In this document: positions 1 through 9,792 of the stretch, in pieces
How positions within the stretch are numbered: the first letter of the stretch is position 1
Layout: each line of letters starts with the position of its first letter
Origin: Allosaccharopolyspora coralli
Lineage (GTDB): Bacteria > Actinomycetota > Actinomycetes > Mycobacteriales > Pseudonocardiaceae
Direction of reading: 5' to 3'
Length of the DNA: 64,000 bases
NCBI RefSeq assembly: GCF_009664835.1
Contig: NZ_CP045929.1
Coordinates: forward strand, 558,001 to 622,000
The notes under the pieces: generated by a model
What the model was told of the DNA's origin: nothing
What the model saw: the letters and a program-made list of their open reading frames with translations, nothing else
Database searches by the model: none
Position numbers and translations under genes: made by a program

Positions 1-260
1 TGGTCGGCGGAGGTCGATTGCGCTGGGAGTGCGGTGGAGTACCCGGCGGCCTCGACCTGGCCGACGAGCCGGTCGGGATCCAGCTCGGCGGGGTAGGTGA
101 CTTTGGCCTTCTCGGTGGCGAAGTTGACCGTGGCGGTGACGCCGTCCAGCTTGCCCAGCTTCCGCTCGACACGGGCCGCACACGAGGCGCAGGTCATGCC
201 GCTGATGGCCAGCTCGACCTCGTGAGTGGGGCCGGGCTCCGTGCCGGTGACCGTGCTCAT
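1..260 (-). CDS. copA: Copper-translocating P-type ATPase, N-terminal part (runs off the window)
   Basis: The visible 86 residues form one heavy-metal-associated domain. The metal-binding loop reads GMTCASC at residues 21-27, followed by the usual RVERKLGKLDGV helix and a VNFATEKAKVTY strand. This N-terminal domain is typical of P1B-type copper exporters, which pump Cu(I) out of the cytosol, but a free copper chaperone cannot be excluded because the gene continues beyond base 1. The ATG at 258-260 is the clear start. A CsoR-type palindrome lies about 110 bp upstream, which supports copper control. Substrate assignment as copper rather than another soft metal is inference. Confidence 0.8.
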   Translation of the reverse strand, partial: MSTVTGTEPGPTHEVELAISGMTCASCAARVERKLGKLDGVTATVNFATEKAKVTYPAELDPDRLVGQVEAAGYSTALPAQSTSAD

Positions 261-370
261 GCAGCTGCTCCTGTTGTTCGCGACACCGGATCGGTGCCTG
301 CTGGATGGTGGCGCATGCCGTGCGGGCATACCAGGCGACTGGCGCCTCCAGGTCGGAGACTCCACATGTA

Positions 371-385
371 TACCCCTAGGGGGTA
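371..385. promoter_or_regulatory. CsoR-type copper operator candidate
   Basis: The sequence has perfect 6-nt arms TACCCC and GGGGTA around TAG. G/C-tract palindromes flanked by TA are the known recognition pattern of CsoR-family copper repressors. It lies upstream of the minus-strand P-type ATPase gene, so copper-responsive derepression of that gene is the likely role. Binding itself is inferred. No csoR gene is in the window. Confidence 0.65.
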
Positions 386-511
386 GTAGTATGTCAAATC
401 CGAGCCCGGTCAGTGGTGTGCAGGAAAGCTGTGTGCCCGTATCGGTTCGTGCTCACGCGGTCCGAAGTGTTCTCCGGCCGATCGACGGCTCCCGATGGTT
501 AGGGTGGGGAT

Positions 512-1441
512 GTGAGCGATCGTGTCCCCACGACCGGCAGGCAGTTCGAGATCCGGCACGATGCGACCCGCGCCGTCGTCACCGAGGTCGGCGCGGCGCT
601 GCGGGTGTTCGAAGTGGACGGTGTGCCGTACTCCGAAACCTACGCCGCCGACGACACCCCGCCCGGCGGCGCGGGTGCGGTCCTGGTGCCCTGGCCGAAC
701 CGGGTCGCCGACGGACGGTGGACGCTGGAACGCGAGCCGCAGCAGCTCGCGCTCACCGAACCCGAGCGCGGCAACGCCATCCACGGTCTGGTGCGGCACA
801 CGGCCTGGACCGTCGTCGAGCACGCTGAGTCCACAGTGGTACTCAACGCGATGGTGCCGCCGCAGCCGGGCTGGCCTGCGCCGTTGCTGACGTCGATCGG
901 GTACCACGTCGACGCCGCAGGGCTCACCGTCACGCACACCGTGGAGAACCTTGGCGCCCGTGCCGTGCCGTTCGGCGTCGGTGTCCACCCGTACCCACGC
1001 GCGGGTCGCGCCGAGACTGACGAGTGCACGCTGCGGCTCGCCGCCGGCAGCGTCGTTCCCGTCGACCCGGAACGGTTGCTGCCCGTGCGGCCGCCTCGCG
1101 CGCTCGAAGGCTCCGAACAGGATTTCCGGTCGGGCCGTGCGATGGCGGGGGTGCTGCTGGACACCGCCTTCGGTGGCGCGACACCCCGTCCCGACGACCC
1201 GGACGGCAAGGTCCGCCACCGGCTCACGCACCCGTCCGGGCAGGGAGTCGAACTCTGGGCCGACCCGGTCTTCGGCTGGGTGCAGGTCTACACGGCCGAC
1301 GACTACCCCGGCCGCGGACGGGCGGTGGCGATCGAGCCCATGACCTGCCCGCCCGACGCCCTGAACTCGGGAACCGACCTCATCGTGCTCTCCCCGGCCG
1401 AGTCCTGGATGGCCCGCTGGGGCCTGCGTCCGCTGGGCTGA
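512..1441 (+). CDS. Aldose 1-epimerase family protein
   Basis: This 309-residue protein has the galactose mutarotase fold signature. It carries the histidine motifs GNAIHGLVR near residue 90 and VGVHPY near residue 155, and a C-terminal glutamate in AIEPMTCPPDALN that corresponds to the catalytic base region. Family members interconvert alpha and beta anomers of sugars. Here the exact sugar is unknown; the distant galT in the window is not evidence of linkage. The GTG start at 512 has a purine-rich GGTGGGGA just before it. It stands alone, converging on the acyl-CoA dehydrogenase gene with a palindromic repeat between them. Confidence 0.85.
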   Translation: MSDRVPTTGRQFEIRHDATRAVVTEVGAALRVFEVDGVPYSETYAADDTPPGGAGAVLVPWPNRVADGRWTLEREPQQLALTEPERGNAIHGLVRHTAWTVVEHAESTVVLNAMVPPQPGWPAPLLTSIGYHVDAAGLTVTHTVENLGARAVPFGVGVHPYPRAGRAETDECTLRLAAGSVVPVDPERLLPVRPPRALEGSEQDFRSGRAMAGVLLDTAFGGATPRPDDPDGKVRHRLTHPSGQGVELWADPVFGWVQVYTADDYPGRGRAVAIEPMTCPPDALNSGTDLIVLSPAESWMARWGLRPLG

Positions 1442-1457
1442 GGCCCACATTCATGGG

Positions 1458-1504
1458 GCGAACGGCACTCTCGCCTCGTGTGGTGGGGCGAAAGTGCCGT
1501 TCGC
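1458..1504. repeat. Palindromic GAACGGCACT element between convergent genes
   Basis: Two 18-nt arms, 1458-1475 and 1487-1504, pair at 17 of 18 positions around an 11-nt loop. The same arms occur at 7972-8195 and, degraded, at 32747-32791. It sits exactly between the stop codons of two convergent genes, so it can act as a bidirectional terminator. There is no T-tract. The terminator role is inference. Confidence 0.75.
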
Positions 1505-1508
1505 CTCG

Positions 1509-2654
1509 TCACTTCGTGCGTAGGCCGCGGCCGATGAGCATGCGCTGGATCTGGTTGGTCCCTTCGAAGATCTGCAGCACCTTCGCCTCGCGCATGTAGC
1601 GCTCGGCGGGGAAGTCCCGCGTGTACCCGGCTCCGCCGAGCACCTGAACGGCGTCGGTCGTGACCTTCATGGCGGCGTCGGTGGCGACGAGCTTGGCCAC
1701 GGACGCCTGCTGTCCGAAGGGGAGTCCTGCGTCGCGACGCCGGGCCGCGTCCAGGTACGTCGCCCGCGCGGAGTGCACGGCGGCGGCCATGTCGGCGAGT
1801 AGGAATTCGAGGCCCTGGAACTCGATGACGGGTTTGCCGAATTGGTGGCGTTGCTCGGCGTAGTCGACCGCGAGATCGAGTGCCGCCTGCGCGAGCCCGA
1901 CCGCGCACGCGGAAATGCCGAGGCGGCCGGAGTCCAGTGCGGCCAGTGCGATCTTGAGTCCGTCTCCCTCGTTGCCGACGAGCCGTTCGCCGTCCAGGTG
2001 CGCACCGTCGAAGATCAGGTCCGTGGTGGGCGAACCGGTGAGGCCCATCTTGTGTTCCGGCGCGCCTGCGCTGAGGCCGGGCGTGGTTCCGTCGACGAGG
2101 AAGCAGCTGATGCCCAGCGGCCCGTCGTCCGAGGTGCGGGCCATCAGGGTGTAGAAGTCCGCGACACCTCCGTGGGTGATCCACGACTTCGTCCCGGTGA
2201 CGGCGTAGGCGTCAGCGGTGCGCTCGGCACGGGTGCGCAGCGCGGCGGCGTCGGAGCCCGCGTGGGACTCCGAGAGCGCGTACCCGCCGAGGGTTTCGCC
2301 GCCGAGCATGGCGGGCAGCCACTTCGCGCGCTGCTCGTCGGTGCCGAAGTTCGCGAGCGGGTAGCAGGCCATGGTGTGCACGGACAGGCCCACGCCGACG
2401 GTCATCCATGCGCTGCTGATCTCCTCGAGGACCTGCAGATACACCTCGAAGGGTTGTGCGGCGCCGCCGTACTCCTCCGGGTAGGGCAGACCGAGTAGCC
2501 CGGAGGCGCCGAGGGTGCGGAACGCCTCGCGGCCGAACCGGTTGTCGGCTTCGTGGTCCGCGGCGGCCGTTGCGAGCTCGTTGCGGGCGATGTCCCTGGT
2601 GAGGGCGAGGAGATCGGTTGCTTCGGGGGTGGGAAGCAGGCGTTCGACAGGCAT
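1509..2654 (-). CDS. Acyl-CoA dehydrogenase
   Basis: The 381-residue length is normal for the family. FAD-binding signature ALSESHAGSD lies at residues 126-135, and the catalytic base is Glu364 in EGTNQIQR near the C-terminus. Family members oxidise acyl-CoA thioesters to 2-enoyl-CoA and pass electrons to ETF. Chain-length or branched-chain specificity cannot be read from the sequence. The ATG at 2652-2654 is supported by homology beginning right after it. The upstream region holds a pair of direct repeats and a diverged interspersed repeat, and a TetR gene lies divergently beyond. Confidence 0.93.
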   Translation of the reverse strand: MPVERLLPTPEATDLLALTRDIARNELATAAADHEADNRFGREAFRTLGASGLLGLPYPEEYGGAAQPFEVYLQVLEEISSAWMTVGVGLSVHTMACYPLANFGTDEQRAKWLPAMLGGETLGGYALSESHAGSDAAALRTRAERTADAYAVTGTKSWITHGGVADFYTLMARTSDDGPLGISCFLVDGTTPGLSAGAPEHKMGLTGSPTTDLIFDGAHLDGERLVGNEGDGLKIALAALDSGRLGISACAVGLAQAALDLAVDYAEQRHQFGKPVIEFQGLEFLLADMAAAVHSARATYLDAARRRDAGLPFGQQASVAKLVATDAAMKVTTDAVQVLGGAGYTRDFPAERYMREAKVLQIFEGTNQIQRMLIGRGLRTK

Positions 2655-2714
2655 GGCGGTGGATGCTCCGAGTGCCGTGGGTGGTCCGTCCCGTCGGCGA
2701 CGGGTACCAATGAG

Positions 2715-2744
2715 AGTACTGTAGGACTGGTGTCAGTACTATAG
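2715..2744. promoter_or_regulatory. Direct-repeat motif upstream of acyl-CoA dehydrogenase
   Basis: AGTACTGTAG at 2715-2724 and AGTACTATAG at 2735-2744 are spaced 20 bp start to start, i.e. two helical turns. Each contains the palindrome AGTACT. Position and symmetry suggest a regulator site for the minus-strand dehydrogenase gene. The regulator is unknown; the nearby TetR gene is one candidate. Confidence 0.4.
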
Positions 2745-2841
2745 CTGTGCGGGCGCGAGTGCCACCCGAAGGTGGCAGCACCCACCTCGCCGGACGGGCA
2801 CCCGTGCTGTGGCAGGCTCGATCCATGACGCTGTCGCAGGG

Positions 2842-3052
2842 GGAATCTGGGAACGTGGGTACGTGGTCCGGTGCCGCCGCCCCCGCTCGTGCCGCACTGC
2901 GTCGGGGTTCTCCCGAGTACCGGGTGTCCGCGGCGAGAACCTCTGCCTTGCGAGGCACGAACGGGAACGCCGGAGCTGGCCACCCTGCTCGAGCTGAACT
3001 TCCGACGCCGTGCCCTACGGGCACCACTGCCAGTTCTCCCACGTCGTGTCAG
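2842..3052 (+). repeat. Interspersed nested palindromic element, diverged copy
   Basis: This stretch aligns along its length with the elements at 11662, 19722, 23589 and 34970: GTGGTCCGGT..CCGCC, then an internal core with CGGCGAGAACC and TTGCGAGGCACGAAC, then GTGCCCTACGGGCACC and the right end CCAGTTCTCCCA. It is the most diverged of the long copies. It fills most of the 470-bp gap between the divergent dehydrogenase and TetR genes. Confidence 0.75.
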
Positions 3053-3126
3053 GGGGTCGCCGTGCGCTGGATTTCTGCGATCACGCCGGTCCGATGGCCG
3101 CGCCCCAGGCGCGGAGGGGGCCCACG

Positions 3127-3756
3127 GTGAGCCCTCGCGCGGGGACCGTCACCGAGCCCGGAGCCTCCCGACGCTCCTCCGCCGACGCCCGCCGCGCCGA
3201 TCTACTCGACCGGCTTCGAGATCTGTTCCTGGCCGAAGGATTCGCTCACTTCACCCTTGACGACCTCGCCGCGCGGCTGCGCTGCTCGAAGTCCACGCTC
3301 TACACGCTCGCGGGCAGCAAGGAGCAGCTCGCCGTCCGGGTCGTCGGCCACTACTTCAAAGGCGCCACCGCCACCGTCGAACGCCGTGTCCGCAGCGTCG
3401 ACGGTGCCCGGGACAAGGTCGGCGCCTACCTCGACGGTGCGGCCGCGGCGTTGCGCCCCGCCTCGCGTGCGTTCATCGAAGACATGGCGGCCAACACGGC
3501 GACCCGCGCCACCTACGAGGCGAACGCGCGTGCCGCTGCCGGCCAGATTCGTGCCTACCTCGACGAAGGCGTTCGGGAGGGCGTGTTCCGAGCGGTCCAC
3601 GTCGGCCTCGTCGCCGAGATGATCGGGATGACCATCACCGGCATCCAGCGCGGCGACGTCGGCGAGCGCACCGGGCTCACCGACGCCGAAGCGTTCGCGG
3701 AGCTGTCCCGCTTCCTGCTCGGCGGACTGAGTCGTGGGCCGGGGGAGCCGACGTGA
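3127..3756 (+). CDS. TetR/AcrR family transcriptional regulator
   Basis: This 209-residue protein has an N-terminal helix-turn-helix: helix 1 LDRLRDLFLAEGFAHFTL, then DDLAARLRCSKSTLY, the standard TetR recognition segment, at about residues 25-65. The rest is an alpha-helical ligand domain with no recognisable effector signature. I chose the GTG at 3127 because GGAGGGGG lies 7 nt upstream; the open frame extends further upstream but into the interspersed repeat. Its stop overlaps the start of the sugar kinase gene by 4 bp, so the two are co-translated. The target is unknown. Confidence 0.85.
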   Translation: MSPRAGTVTEPGASRRSSADARRADLLDRLRDLFLAEGFAHFTLDDLAARLRCSKSTLYTLAGSKEQLAVRVVGHYFKGATATVERRVRSVDGARDKVGAYLDGAAAALRPASRAFIEDMAANTATRATYEANARAAAGQIRAYLDEGVREGVFRAVHVGLVAEMIGMTITGIQRGDVGERTGLTDAEAFAELSRFLLGGLSRGPGEPT

Positions 3757-4694
3757 TCGTCGTCGGCGGCGACGCGCTGGTGGACCTGGTTCCGGACCCC
3801 TCGACCGGTGACGGCGAGCTGGGGCCGCTGCACCCGCGCCTGGGTGGCGGTCCGTACAACGTGGCCATCGCGCTCGGCAGACTCGGTGCGCCTGCAGGGT
3901 TCTTCTCCCGGATCTCCACCGACCAGTTCGGGGACAAGCTCGTCGAACGCCTGTGCAGGTCCGATGTGGACATCCGGCTCGTCCAGCGCGGCCCGGAACC
4001 GACGACGCTCGCGGTCGTCGGCCTCGCCGAGGACGGCACCGCGCGCTACAGCTTCCACACGTGCGGCACGGCCGGGCGTGCCGTGTGCGACCCAGGCCCG
4101 CTGCCCGACGACGTGAGGGCACTGTCGTTCGGGACGTCGGCGATGGTGCTGCGGCCGGGCGCGGCGGTCTACGAGGCGTTGCTGGAGCGCGAGGCCGCCC
4201 GCGGACGGTTCATCGCGCTCGATCCCAACGTGCGGCCCGCGCTGATCGACGACCCTGCACGGTGTCGCGAGCGGTTCCGCGAGTGGTTGCCGTCGATCGG
4301 GTTGCTGAAGCTCTCGATCGAGGATGCCACATGGCTGGTGGACGACCCCACGGCCGATCTCGTCGAGGCCTTGCGCGAGTGGTCTTCGGAGGGCCCGGCG
4401 GCCGTGGTGCTCACCAGGGGAGCGTGCGGGATGTCGGTACTTACCGGCGACGGCGACTTCGTCGACGTCCCCGCCCGTCCAGCCCAGGTGGTGGACACGA
4501 TCGGTGCGGGCGACACGGTGCAGGCGGCCCTGTTGGCCTGGCTCGACCGCCACGGGTTGCTGTCCACGGCGGCGGTGCGCAGGCTGGGGGCCGAACAGTG
4601 GCGGGCAGCGCTGACCCATGCGGCGGCCGCCGCCGCGATCACCGTCGCGCGGCCGGGCGCGGAACCCCCCTTCCTCGCCGAGGTGCCCGGTTGA
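3753..4694 (+). CDS. PfkB-family carbohydrate kinase (fructokinase-like)
   Basis: The 313-residue protein has the ribokinase-fold signatures: GGGPYNVAIALGRLG at residues 31-45 for sugar binding, an aspartate-rich LDPNVRP at 156-162, and DTIGAGDT at 248-255 with the catalytic base Asp254. The family phosphorylates sugars using ATP. Fructose is the commonest substrate for proteins with this N-terminus, but the substrate here is inferred. It starts with GTG inside the 3' end of the TetR gene (4-bp overlap), so regulator and kinase probably form one operon. Confidence 0.88.
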   Translation: MIVVGGDALVDLVPDPSTGDGELGPLHPRLGGGPYNVAIALGRLGAPAGFFSRISTDQFGDKLVERLCRSDVDIRLVQRGPEPTTLAVVGLAEDGTARYSFHTCGTAGRAVCDPGPLPDDVRALSFGTSAMVLRPGAAVYEALLEREAARGRFIALDPNVRPALIDDPARCRERFREWLPSIGLLKLSIEDATWLVDDPTADLVEALREWSSEGPAAVVLTRGACGMSVLTGDGDFVDVPARPAQVVDTIGAGDTVQAALLAWLDRHGLLSTAAVRRLGAEQWRAALTHAAAAAAITVARPGAEPPFLAEVPG

Positions 4695-4792
4695 GGATCA
4701 CTGGCGCGGTGGGAGAGAAACGCCACCGGAAATTGCCGTGGAGATCTCCTTCGAGCATTTTTTCGTCCGGCACGAATTGACTCCGGGGCGAG

Positions 4793-4828
4793 CCGGATGC
4801 GGTGACGTGGCTTCGGCCACGCATCCGG
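4793..4828 (+). terminator. Stem-loop downstream of the sugar kinase gene
   Basis: Inner stem CGTGGC/GCCACG (4806-4811, 4816-4821) closes a TTCG tetraloop. It is extended by CCGGATG/CATCCGG (4793-4799, 4822-4828), with a 6-nt bulge on the 5' side. It lies 100 bp after the kinase stop and 340 bp before citrate synthase, so it is a likely terminator. No T-run follows. Confidence 0.5.
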
Positions 4829-5169
4829 ATTCGATCGATTGATCGATTGCGGACAGCGGTGACACAGCGTGGCAGTGCCTCCGCAGGGTGGTTGCACTGC
4901 CGCGCAGACCGGCTACGTGACGTGAAAATCGTGCGGGTTCGGGGCGGTGGGAGATGTGATCGTGGTCCCACCTGCGTATCGGGGATAACACGATTGCTGC
5001 GCGATCGGGGGAAAGCGGTCTAGCGTGACATCTGACAGGACCCCAACGGGGCGGTGCTGCGACGGCACGGACACCTCCGACCGTCGTGCGCGATTCGAAC
5101 GCACCCCACCTGAACGCGTTCGGGATCGCCCAGACGGTGCTGCCCCCGACGAGCGCGAGAGGTTCCCGA
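4829..5169 (+). promoter_or_regulatory. Upstream region of citrate synthase
   Basis: No gene is recognised here. It contains clustered GATC sites (TCGATCGATTGATCGATTG, from 4831) and should hold the citrate synthase promoter, but I see no confident -35/-10 pair. An open frame continues upstream of the citrate synthase start to 5086 without family-like sequence. Confidence 0.3.
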
Positions 5170-6474
<1,305 letters not shown>

Positions 6475-6495
6475 ATCCTTCTCGTGAACGATTGT

Positions 6496-6534
6496 CTCGG
6501 GGTGCGCAGTCCTTGCGAGGGCCCGCACCCCGAG
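6496..6534 (+). terminator. Hairpin after citrate synthase
   Basis: Perfect 11-bp stem CTCGGGGTGCG (6496-6506) and CGCACCCCGAG (6524-6534) with a 17-nt loop, starting 21 bp after the gltA stop codon. It lacks a T-tract, as is common in high-GC actinobacteria. Confidence 0.75.
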
Positions 6535-6599
6535 AGGGCCTTGTGAACCTGGGGTGAACGCCCGGACGTGCTCGCGTGCGTTCCGGGTAGCGTCGCGGC

Positions 6600-7964
6600 A
6601 TGAGCGGTCCGGCGATCTTGTGGTTCCGGCGGGACTTGCGCCTGCGCGACCACCCTGCGTTGCTCGACGCCGCGGCGGCCGCGGACGGGCGAGTGCTCGC
6701 GGTGTTCGTGCTCGATCCCGCGCTGCTCGAACCGTCCGGCGCGGTTCGTCGGACGTTTCTGTTCCGGTGTCTGCGCGCGCTCGACGAGCAGCTCGGCGGG
6801 CGGTTGCTGGTGTTGCGCGGCGACCCGGTCGAGGTCGTTCCCGAGCTGGCGCGGTCGGCCGGTGCCGTGGGCGTGCACGTGTCCGCCGACACCGGTCCCT
6901 ACGGGCGCGAGCGGGATGCGCAGGTGCGGCAAGCGCTCGAAGCGGACGGCGTCGGGTGGCATCCGAGAGGATCGCCGTACGCGGTCACGCCGGGGCGGGT
7001 CACCAAGAACGACGGTTCGCTGTACAAGGTCTACACCCCCTTCCGCCGCGCCTGGGGGGATCACGGCTGGCCACGTCCGGCGGACTCCGACGAGACGTCG
7101 GCGCGTTGGCTGGACGGGAGCATTCACGGCGGGGTGTCGATCCCGGACGACGAGGTTCACGATCTTCCGCTGCCGGACGCGGGCGAGTCGGCGGCGAACG
7201 ATGCGTGGCGATCGTTCCGCGAGTCCGGCCTGCACGACTACGAGGGTGCACGCGACCGGCCGGACCGTTCCGGCACCAGCCGCATGTCGCCGTATCTGCG
7301 GTGGGGCTGCGTGCATCCGAGGACGCTGCTCGCCGACCTCGCGGGCGATCGCAGTCAGGGAGCGTCGAGTTACCGCAACGAGCTGGCCTTTCGCGACTTC
7401 TACGCCGACGTGCTCTGGAACTGGCCGAGCAGCGCCCGGCACAACTTCGACCGCCGGTTCGACCGCATCCGGCTGGACTGGGACCGCGAGCTGTTCGCCG
7501 CGTGGCGCGAGGGGCGCACCGGGTTCCCGATCGTCGACGCGGGAATGCGTCAACTGCTCGCCGAGGGCTGGATGCACAACCGAGTACGCATGATCGTGGC
7601 GAGCTTCCTCGTCAAAGATCTGCACCTGCCGTGGTGGTGGGGTGCGCGGCACTTCATGCACCGGCTGGTCGACGGTGACCTGGCCTCGAACCAGCACGGC
7701 TGGCAGTGGGCGGCGGGCAGTGGCACGGACGCGGCGCCGTACTTCCGGATCTTCAACCCCACCACTCAGGGCGAGAAGTTCGATCCCGACGGCGCGTACG
7801 TCCGCTACTACGTCCCGGAGCTGCGCGGCATCGACGGCAAGGCCGTGCACCAGCCGTGGAAGCTCACCGCGCAGCGGCCTGAGGGATACCCGCAGCCGCT
7901 GGTCGAGCACGCCGCTGAGCGTCGCGAAGCCCTGGCCCGCTACGCCGAGATCAAGAACGCGTAA
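6600..7964 (+). CDS. phr: Deoxyribodipyrimidine photolyase (class I)
   Basis: This 454-residue protein begins with the photolyase alpha/beta domain (ILWFRRDLRLRDHPAL). The C-terminal FAD domain follows with NELAFRDFYADVLWNWP, RTGFPIVDAGMRQL, GWMHNRVRMIVASFLVKDL and WWWGARHFMHRLVDGDLA, then NQHGWQWAAGSGTDAAPYFR. It repairs UV cyclobutane pyrimidine dimers using light, with FADH as catalytic cofactor. The intact tryptophan-rich region argues for photolyase rather than a signalling cryptochrome. The ATG at 6600 begins the conserved domain; the ribosome site is weak. It converges on glpD across a tandem repeat array. Confidence 0.93.
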   Translation: MSGPAILWFRRDLRLRDHPALLDAAAAADGRVLAVFVLDPALLEPSGAVRRTFLFRCLRALDEQLGGRLLVLRGDPVEVVPELARSAGAVGVHVSADTGPYGRERDAQVRQALEADGVGWHPRGSPYAVTPGRVTKNDGSLYKVYTPFRRAWGDHGWPRPADSDETSARWLDGSIHGGVSIPDDEVHDLPLPDAGESAANDAWRSFRESGLHDYEGARDRPDRSGTSRMSPYLRWGCVHPRTLLADLAGDRSQGASSYRNELAFRDFYADVLWNWPSSARHNFDRRFDRIRLDWDRELFAAWREGRTGFPIVDAGMRQLLAEGWMHNRVRMIVASFLVKDLHLPWWWGARHFMHRLVDGDLASNQHGWQWAAGSGTDAAPYFRIFNPTTQGEKFDPDGAYVRYYVPELRGIDGKAVHQPWKLTAQRPEGYPQPLVEHAAERREALARYAEIKNA

Positions 7965-7971
7965 TGGTGGA

Positions 7972-8195
7972 GCGAACGGCACTTTCGCCCCACCACACGA
8001 GGCGAAAGTGCCGTTCGCACCACCACACAGGGTGAACCGCTCTCGCACCGCCACACGAGGCGAGAGTGCCGTTCGCACCGCCACACGAGGCGAAAGTGCC
8101 GTTCGCACCACCACACGAGGCGAGAGTGCCGTTCGCACCACCACACAGGGTGAACCGCTCTCGCACCGCCACACGAGGTGAAAGTGCCGTTCGCC
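7972..8195. repeat. Tandem array of about 30-bp palindrome-derived units
   Basis: The array opens with a perfect 18-bp inverted repeat (7972-7989 and 8001-8018) carrying the GAACGGCACT core. It continues with about six units of 28-30 bp. Each unit starts GCACCACCACACGA or GCACCGCCACACGA and ends GGCGAAAGTGCCGTTC or a GGTGAACCGCTCTC variant. Units alternate at single positions. The array fills the gap between convergent phr and glpD. Open frames run through both strands but are a by-product of the period. There are no unique spacers, so it is not a CRISPR array. Confidence 0.9.
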
Positions 8196-8206
8196 CCGTG
8201 ATGTGG

Positions 8207-9769
8207 CTAGCTCACCACGCCTTGCAGTGCCTGAGTCACCAGGTACTCCACCGGTGCTCGGGCCCGCTCCCGCGCCGCGGGTGTGAGTCCGAGGCGGGTT
8301 CGTCGGTCGAGGACGTCGTCGGCGTCGAGCGCCCCCTCGTGGCGCACCGCCCACACGACCTCGGCAGCGGTGAGGCGTGTTCCGGGCGCGACGGCGTCGG
8401 CGAGATCCGCGTCGAGTTCGGCGAGTGCGGCGAGCCGGGGTGCCTCGGTCCCGTACTTGCCGACGAGGTGCGGGTCGGCGTCGATCGTGGCGAGCCGCGC
8501 CGGTTCGGCGGCACCGACCAACGGCACCGCTCGAGTGCGGGACGGCCCTGCGGCAAGACTCGCCTGCGTGAGTGCCGTGTCGACGGCGTCGGCTGCTGTT
8601 CGGCGGTAGGTGGTCAGGCTCTCACCGAGGGCGGTCACGAGCCCGTCTGTTCCGGTCACCACGGTGGGGTGGCCTCGTCGTTTCGTGGCGCCGTTATTTT
8701 CCACAAAGGACTGTGTCGCGCTGAACGACTCCAGTACGTGGCGACGTTCGAGCGGCGTATCGAGAACGTTCCGCATCGTCAGAAGCAGCGAGTCCACATC
8801 GGAGCCTGCCGATGCGTCGAGTGTGGACGCCTCCTCGTCCAGGGGTTCGTCGGTGACACCGAGAAGTGCGTGGCCTTCGGGTTGCGGCAGTACGAAAGCG
8901 GCTTCACCGCGGCGCCCGGAAGGTGGGCGCGTCACCGCCGTGGCGGCGATTCCCGCCGCATCGGGATCGATGACCAGGTGTGCGCCACGCCGGTGCCGGA
9001 GCCGGACGCCGGGGTCGAGCTGGGCGGCCCACGAACCGGTCGCATTGATCACGGCAGCGGCGCGCAGGCGCAACGATTCGCCGCTGCGGCGGTCGACGAT
9101 GTCGGCGCCGTCGTGGTGCAGCGCCCGCGCCCGCACGCGGGTCAGCACGCGGGCGCCGAAACCGGCCGCCGTCCGCGCGAGCGCCACCACGAGTCGTGCG
9201 TCGTCGACGAGCTGTGCCTCGAAGTGCAGGACCCCACCGCGCAGCCCTCGTCTGTGCAGCCCCGGAACGAGCGCGAGTGCCTCTGCCGCGGGCGCTCGGT
9301 GCGGCGGCGGAAGCAACACGGACGGGGTGCCTGCGGTGCGTCGCAGACCGTCCCGCGCTGCGGCTTCCGCCACGAGCATGCCTTCCGTTCTGCGCGACAC
9401 GTGCTCGTGCAACGGGGCGAGCTGCGGCACGGCTCGGGTGAGGTGGGGCGCGGTGCGGGTCATGAGGATGCCGCGCTCCACGGCAGCCTGTCGCCGTGCC
9501 CAGGGCGAGCTACGGCCCGGATGGCCGCCGTGGAGCAACTTGCTCGTCCAGCGTGACGCGCCCCATGCGAGGTCGTCGGATTCCACCAAGGCGACCGACA
9601 GGCCGCGCGCGGCCGCATCCAGGGCCGCGCCCGCGCCGGTCACGCCGCCGCCGACGACGAGCACGTCGAGTCGGTGCCCGTCACCGAGCGCGCCGAGTTC
9701 TCGTTCGCGCCGACCGAGGTTCAGCGAGGTCGCGCGAAGCGAGCCCGCAGGCAGCGGCGTGGTGGTCAC
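8207..9769 (-). CDS. glpD: FAD-dependent glycerol-3-phosphate dehydrogenase
   Basis: This 520-residue protein has the Rossmann motif LDVLVVGGGVTGAGAALDAAARG near residue 35, followed by DDLAWGASRWTSKLLHGG, the GlpD-type flavin site. C-terminal residues carry the GlpD cap region (VVWAVRHEGALDADDVLDRRTRLG). It oxidises glycerol 3-phosphate to dihydroxyacetone phosphate and feeds electrons to the quinone pool. The GTG at 9767-9769 is chosen because GGGAG lies 6 nt upstream and the family homology begins there; the open frame continues to 9916 inside the preceding gene. The preceding reductase gene ends 23 bp upstream, so co-transcription is likely. Confidence 0.9.
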   Translation of the reverse strand: MTTTPLPAGSLRATSLNLGRRERELGALGDGHRLDVLVVGGGVTGAGAALDAAARGLSVALVESDDLAWGASRWTSKLLHGGHPGRSSPWARRQAAVERGILMTRTAPHLTRAVPQLAPLHEHVSRRTEGMLVAEAAARDGLRRTAGTPSVLLPPPHRAPAAEALALVPGLHRRGLRGGVLHFEAQLVDDARLVVALARTAAGFGARVLTRVRARALHHDGADIVDRRSGESLRLRAAAVINATGSWAAQLDPGVRLRHRRGAHLVIDPDAAGIAATAVTRPPSGRRGEAAFVLPQPEGHALLGVTDEPLDEEASTLDASAGSDVDSLLLTMRNVLDTPLERRHVLESFSATQSFVENNGATKRRGHPTVVTGTDGLVTALGESLTTYRRTAADAVDTALTQASLAAGPSRTRAVPLVGAAEPARLATIDADPHLVGKYGTEAPRLAALAELDADLADAVAPGTRLTAAEVVWAVRHEGALDADDVLDRRTRLGLTPAARERARAPVEYLVTQALQGVVS

Positions 9770-9792
9770 CGGAACTCCCAGCGCTTGTCGGA

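Noticed and set aside
5086-5169. N-terminal extension of citrate synthase
   Set aside because: No family homology in the extra 28 residues and the ATG at 5170 has its own ribosome site.
7972-8195. Possible CRISPR array
   Set aside because: Units of 28-30 bp follow each other head-to-tail with no unique spacers, start from a perfect hairpin, and no cas genes are present.
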